Positions 5,872 to 8,456 of a stretch of 8,456 bases of DNA are shown piece by piece. The translations under genes and the position numbers were made by a program. Every line of letters begins with the position of its first letter. The first letter of the stretch is position 1. The notes under the pieces were generated by a model. It was not told where the DNA came from. It was given only the letters and a program-made list of their open reading frames with translations, and ran no database searches. The DNA comes from Actinomycetota bacterium (GTDB lineage: Bacteria > Actinomycetota > Actinomycetes > Streptosporangiales > Streptosporangiaceae), in the NCBI GenBank assembly GCA_003140115.1, contig PLIQ01000113.1, positions 1 to 8,456 on the forward strand. The letters are read 5' to 3'.

Positions 5872-6960
5872 ATGGGCATGACGCAGGTCCCGGTGACACT
5901 GCTGGAGAGCTCCAGCCCGTACGGCAGCCGCAAGGTCACCGTCGAGTACGACGGCCTGGTCACGGCCGCCTACCTGCACGACGACACGGGGGCGATCTCC
6001 GCGACCTGGATCGCCAACCACCGGCCGGCGCCGCAGACGACCGACCAGGCGCGGCTGGACGCCGGGCGCGCGCCGCTGATGCCCGCCGGGCGGACCAAGC
6101 ATCCGGGCGGCCGCCCGCCGCTGCGGGCCGACACGCTGGAAGCGCTGTGGTTCGAGGAGGGCGACGGGGTGGCGATCCTGGAGAGCGGGCGGCCGCTCGC
6201 GGTGATCGCCGGCTGGTCCGACATGGACCGGGGCATGCCCGGCTACAGCGCCGACGTGATCGGCCAGACGCCGTTCGGCTGGTCACTGGACGACGCCATG
6301 GAGGGGCTGGCGCCCCGCCTGGAGCGGTCCCGGGCCTACTGGCGGTGGCGGCAGTCGCCCAACGGCTGGAGTCAGTTCCAGCAGGCGCTGCTCGGTCACC
6401 TGCAGCCCCGGCTCGGGCCGGGCGGGCACTACTGGGACGCCTCGGCGGGCAAGCAGCCGCTGGCCGGGGTTACCGAACGGCCGCCCTCGGCGCGGCGCCC
6501 GTACACGGTGCTGTCCACGGTGGGCATGAGCGCCCAGCGGATGCCGGTGGTGGAGCAGGTGCTTGACGACCCGAGCGGCTACGCCCGGATCGAACTGGCG
6601 GTGGCGACTACGCTGCCGAGTGCGCAGGTGGCCCGGGTGTTCCTGTGGCTGGCCACCTACCCGTGGCACGCCGTGACGTGGTTCGGGCCCGGCCACAGTG
6701 TCCGCTGGTACCACGAGCCGTCGACGTTCCCGCTCGGCAACGGGGGGTCGGAGGCGGTGCTGCTGCTCGACTCCCCCGGCGCGCTGGAGGGGCCGGAACC
6801 ACCGGACCTGTCGGGGTTCGCGTTCGGCGGGGATCCCGTGCGCTGGCTGTGGATCCTGCCGATCTCCGAACGGGACCGGCAACTGGCCAAGGAGCGCGGC
6901 TCGTCCAGCCTGGTCAGCCGGCTGGCGGCCCAGCATAAGAGCTGGGTCGTCGGCGCCTAG
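5872..6960 (+). CDS. Suppressor-of-fused (SUFU)-like domain protein
   Basis: This 362-residue cytosolic protein has no signal peptide or membrane segment. Residues about 8-200 form an N-terminal part that I cannot assign to a named domain (SATWIANHRPAP, GRTKHPGGRPPL, LPGW-type GWSDMDRGMPGY, GQTPFGWSLDDAMEGL). From about 208 to 350 the sequence fits a bacterial SUFU-like domain: PYTVLSTVGMSAQRMP, RIELAVATTLPS, then FLWLATYPWHAVTWFGPGHSV, and WILPISERDRQLAKERG near the end. In bacteria SUFU domains occur in standalone proteins and as immunity proteins of polymorphic toxins. I see no toxin gene nearby, so an immunity role is not supported here. ATG 5872 is preferred because a promoter ends six bases before it; ATG 5878 is a close alternative. 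It lies opposite to and between rlmN and cdsA. Its biochemical role is unknown. Confidence 0.8.
   Translation: MGMTQVPVTLLESSSPYGSRKVTVEYDGLVTAAYLHDDTGAISATWIANHRPAPQTTDQARLDAGRAPLMPAGRTKHPGGRPPLRADTLEALWFEEGDGVAILESGRPLAVIAGWSDMDRGMPGYSADVIGQTPFGWSLDDAMEGLAPRLERSRAYWRWRQSPNGWSQFQQALLGHLQPRLGPGGHYWDASAGKQPLAGVTERPPSARRPYTVLSTVGMSAQRMPVVEQVLDDPSGYARIELAVATTLPSAQVARVFLWLATYPWHAVTWFGPGHSVRWYHEPSTFPLGNGGSEAVLLLDSPGALEGPEPPDLSGFAFGGDPVRWLWILPISERDRQLAKERGSSSLVSRLAAQHKSWVVGA
6929..6946. terminator. Short perfect hairpin near the SUFU gene 3' end, possible weak terminator
   Basis: CCCAGC (6929-6934) pairs with GCTGGG (6941-6946) across the six-base loop ATAAGA. It sits just inside the last codons of the plus-strand gene and about 44-61 nt past the cdsA stop on the minus strand. 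It could end the cdsA transcript or be mere coding sequence. No T-run follows on either strand. Confidence 0.2.
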
Positions 6961-6987
6961 GCTTTTGCGGGTCCTTGGGGTCCTTGG
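6955..6987. repeat. Stop-codon palindrome and tandem 9-mer between convergent genes
   Basis: GCCTAGGC (6955-6962) is an 8-bp palindrome containing the TAG stop of the SUFU-like gene (6958-6960). It is followed by two tandem copies of GGTCCTTGG (6970-6978, 6979-6987) filling most of the 29-bp gap before the cdsA stop. A third copy of the same 9-mer occurs at 7814-7822, inside the 5' part of cdsA. Confidence 0.6.
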
Positions 6988-6989
6988 GG

Positions 6990-7844
6990 CTAGCGGGCCG
7001 GGATGAACAGGTAGAGCAGGAACCAGACCACCGGCGCGGCGACCACCAGGGAATCGAGCCGCTCCAGGATGCCGCCGTGACCGGGCAGCAGGGTGCCCAT
7101 GTCCTTGATGTCCAGGTCGCGCTTGATCATGGATTCGACCAGGTCGCCGAGCGTCGCGGCCAGCACCACCGCCGCCCCGGTGAGCACGCCCTGCCAGGCG
7201 TGGCCGTGCAGCAGCAGCGTCACGCAGAGCCAGCCCGCGACCAGGCACGCGACGACCGAGCCGGCGAACCCTTCCCAGGTCTTCTTGGGGCTGATCGCCG
7301 GGGCCAGCGGATGGCGGCCGGTGGTGATCCCGGCGAAGTAGCCGCCGATGTCGCTGCAGACGGTCAAGATGACGAACGTCAGCACCCGGCGCGGACCGTC
7401 CGCCGGGACCAGCATCGCGGCCACGAACGAGGCCAGGAACGGAAGGTAGGCGACGGCGAAGATGCCCGCCGTCGTGTCCTTGACGTAGCCGGAGGTCCCG
7501 CCGAACAGCCGCCAGGCAAAGATGGCGATCACGGTCAGCCCGAGCGACGCCAGCGCGTACCGTGGCCCGAGCCAGTAGGCGCAGGTCACGACCGCCGCGC
7601 CGCCGACCGCTACGGGGATGGCCGGGATGTTGATGTCGCGCTTGGCCAGGGCGCCGGTCAGCTCGGCCAGCGCGATGAGCACCGCGATCCCCATGTACGC
7701 CAGGAACGTGGCCTTGACGGTGAACAGCGTGAGCACCGCCAGGCCGCCGAGGCCGACGCCCACGCCGATGGCGGCAGGCAGGTTGCGCCCGGCGCGTCCC
7801 TTGGGTTTCTCGGGGTCCTTGGTTTCCGGTCCGGCTGGGTCCAC
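6990..7844 (-). CDS. cdsA: Phosphatidate cytidylyltransferase (CDP-diacylglycerol synthase)
   Basis: This integral membrane enzyme makes CDP-diacylglycerol from CTP and phosphatidic acid, the branch point for phosphatidylglycerol, cardiolipin and phosphatidylinositol. The 284-residue protein begins with a hydrophilic cytoplasmic segment rich in Lys and Pro (1-21), followed by roughly eight hydrophobic segments. The signature region is intact: SDIGGYFAG (164-172), SPKKTWEG (185-192), GDLVESMIKR (233-242), and KDMGTLLPGHGGILERLDS (247-265), which carries the metal-binding aspartates of the family. The length is typical. The GTG start at 7844 shares its G with the frr stop (TAGTG), and GAGG lies just upstream inside frr, so the two are surely co-transcribed and coupled. 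The next gene leftward is on the other strand, so this short operon probably ends here. Confidence 0.96.
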   Translation of the reverse strand: MDPAGPETKDPEKPKGRAGRNLPAAIGVGVGLGGLAVLTLFTVKATFLAYMGIAVLIALAELTGALAKRDINIPAIPVAVGGAAVVTCAYWLGPRYALASLGLTVIAIFAWRLFGGTSGYVKDTTAGIFAVAYLPFLASFVAAMLVPADGPRRVLTFVILTVCSDIGGYFAGITTGRHPLAPAISPKKTWEGFAGSVVACLVAGWLCVTLLLHGHAWQGVLTGAAVVLAATLGDLVESMIKRDLDIKDMGTLLPGHGGILERLDSLVVAAPVVWFLLYLFIPAR

Positions 7845-8401
7845 TAGACCTCGAGGAGCTCGGCTTCCTTGTGCTTGAGCAGCTCGTCGACCTGCGCCTC
7901 GTAGGTGTGGGTGAGGTCGTCGAGTTCACGCTCGGCGCGGCGCACGTCGTCCTCGCCCGCGTCGCCGCTCTTGATCATCTTGCTCAGGGTGTCCTTGGCG
8001 TGCCGCCGGATGTTCCGGATGGCGACGCGGCCGTCCTCGGCCTTGTGCCGGGCGGTCTTGATGTACTCGCGGCGACGCTCTTCGGTGAGTTCGGGGAGGA
8101 CGATCCTGATGATGGTGCCGTCGTTGTTGGGGTTCACGCTCAGGTCGCTGTTCCTGATCGCCCGCTCGATGGCCGCCAGCGAGCTCTTGTCGAACGGCTG
8201 GATGATCACCATCCTCGGCTCCGGGACGTGGAACGAGGCGAGCTGGTTGACCGGGGTCTGCGTCCCGTAGTAGTCGGCCGTGACCTTGCTGAACATGGAC
8301 GGGTGGGCGCGGCCGGTACGGATGACGGCGAACTCCTCCTTGGCGACCGTGACGGCCTTGTCCATCTTCTCTTCGGCTTCGAAGAGCGTGTCATCGATCA
8401 T
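7844..8401 (-). CDS. frr: Ribosome-recycling factor
   Basis: RRF works with elongation factor G to split post-termination ribosomes into subunits, freeing them for another round of translation. The product is 185 residues, exactly the usual size. Domain I begins with [15 protein letters not shown] and IRTGRAHP (27-34). Domain II contains [23 protein letters not shown] and [21 protein letters not shown]. The last long helices include [14 protein letters not shown], with the conserved arginines that contact the ribosome, and a charged tail. The ATG at 8401 has GGAG about six bases upstream, a good ribosome site. The stop overlaps the cdsA start by one base. In most bacteria pyrH lies directly upstream, which would be beyond the right edge. 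The 55 bases at 8402-8456 contain stops in frame, so they belong to a gap or to the very end of that gene. Confidence 0.97.
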   Translation of the reverse strand: MIDDTLFEAEEKMDKAVTVAKEEFAVIRTGRAHPSMFSKVTADYYGTQTPVNQLASFHVPEPRMVIIQPFDKSSLAAIERAIRNSDLSVNPNNDGTIIRIVLPELTEERRREYIKTARHKAEDGRVAIRNIRRHAKDTLSKMIKSGDAGEDDVRRAERELDDLTHTYEAQVDELLKHKEAELLEV

Positions 8402-8456
8402 GTTCGGCTCCGTTTACTTCCAGTGCCTATGGAGCTTAGCTGTCTTTGCGGCTGTC

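Noticed and set aside
5872..6960. Toxin-immunity system centred on the SUFU-like protein
   Set aside because: No toxin, LXG, WXG or secretion gene lies in the window; neighbours are housekeeping genes.
6283..7929. 548-codon minus-strand open frame across cdsA and the SUFU-like gene
   Set aside because: The frame differs from that of CdsA, whose signatures are unambiguous, and its product is repetitive and charged with no recognisable domain.
8436..8456. Possible 3' end of an upstream pyrH gene (minus strand, ending TAA at 8438-8436)
   Set aside because: Only six codons are visible and they do not match a recognisable PyrH ending; other frames also close within the same stretch.
1..8456. CRISPR array, tRNA/rRNA genes, insertion sequence ends, prophage genes
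   Set aside because: I saw no regular spaced repeats, tRNA cloverleaf patterns, transposase motifs or terminal inverted repeats in reading both strands by eye.

Overview
The window comes from the chromosome of a very GC-rich actinobacterium. Nearly all third codon positions are G or C, GTG starts are frequent (four of the nine gene starts called here, plus one ambiguous GTG/ATG), and the proteins have clear actinobacterial forms. A Streptosporangiales or Streptomyces-like lineage is my inference; the sequence alone does not fix the genus.

Layout, left to right. (1) Positions 1-2056, minus strand: a long DUF222/HNH-endonuclease gene whose last codons run off the left edge. (2) Positions 2057-2323: a divergent intergenic region, visibly AT-richer near the HNH gene, with a candidate promoter and an inverted repeat. 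(3) Positions 2324-3945, plus strand: three separate small genes. They encode a putative lipoprotein, a conserved-looking helical hypothetical protein, and an orphan receiver-domain response regulator. (4) Positions 3938-5757, minus strand: rlmN followed by a hexapeptide-repeat acyltransferase, joined by an ATGA overlap. The acyltransferase and the response regulator converge and share an 8-bp palindrome that holds both stop codons. (5) Positions 5872-6960, plus strand: a two-part protein with a C-terminal SUFU-like domain, behind a promoter that appears to give a leaderless mRNA. (6) Positions 6990-8401, minus strand: cdsA and frr, overlapping by one base.

The right half is a core housekeeping neighbourhood: frr (ribosome recycling), cdsA (CDP-diacylglycerol synthesis) and rlmN (23S rRNA and tRNA methylation), all transcribed leftward. 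In many bacteria frr and cdsA follow pyrH, which would lie just beyond the right edge. The opposite-strand SUFU-like gene interrupts this series between cdsA and rlmN. The left half is accessory in character: an HNH family known for many copies per actinobacterial genome, a lipoprotein, and a regulator with no partner kinase in view.

I found no RNA genes, CRISPR array, insertion sequence or prophage. I do not see a clearly new multi-gene system. The best leads are the SUFU-like gene with its leaderless promoter, the rlmN-acyltransferase coupling, and several stop codons placed inside palindromes or hairpins.
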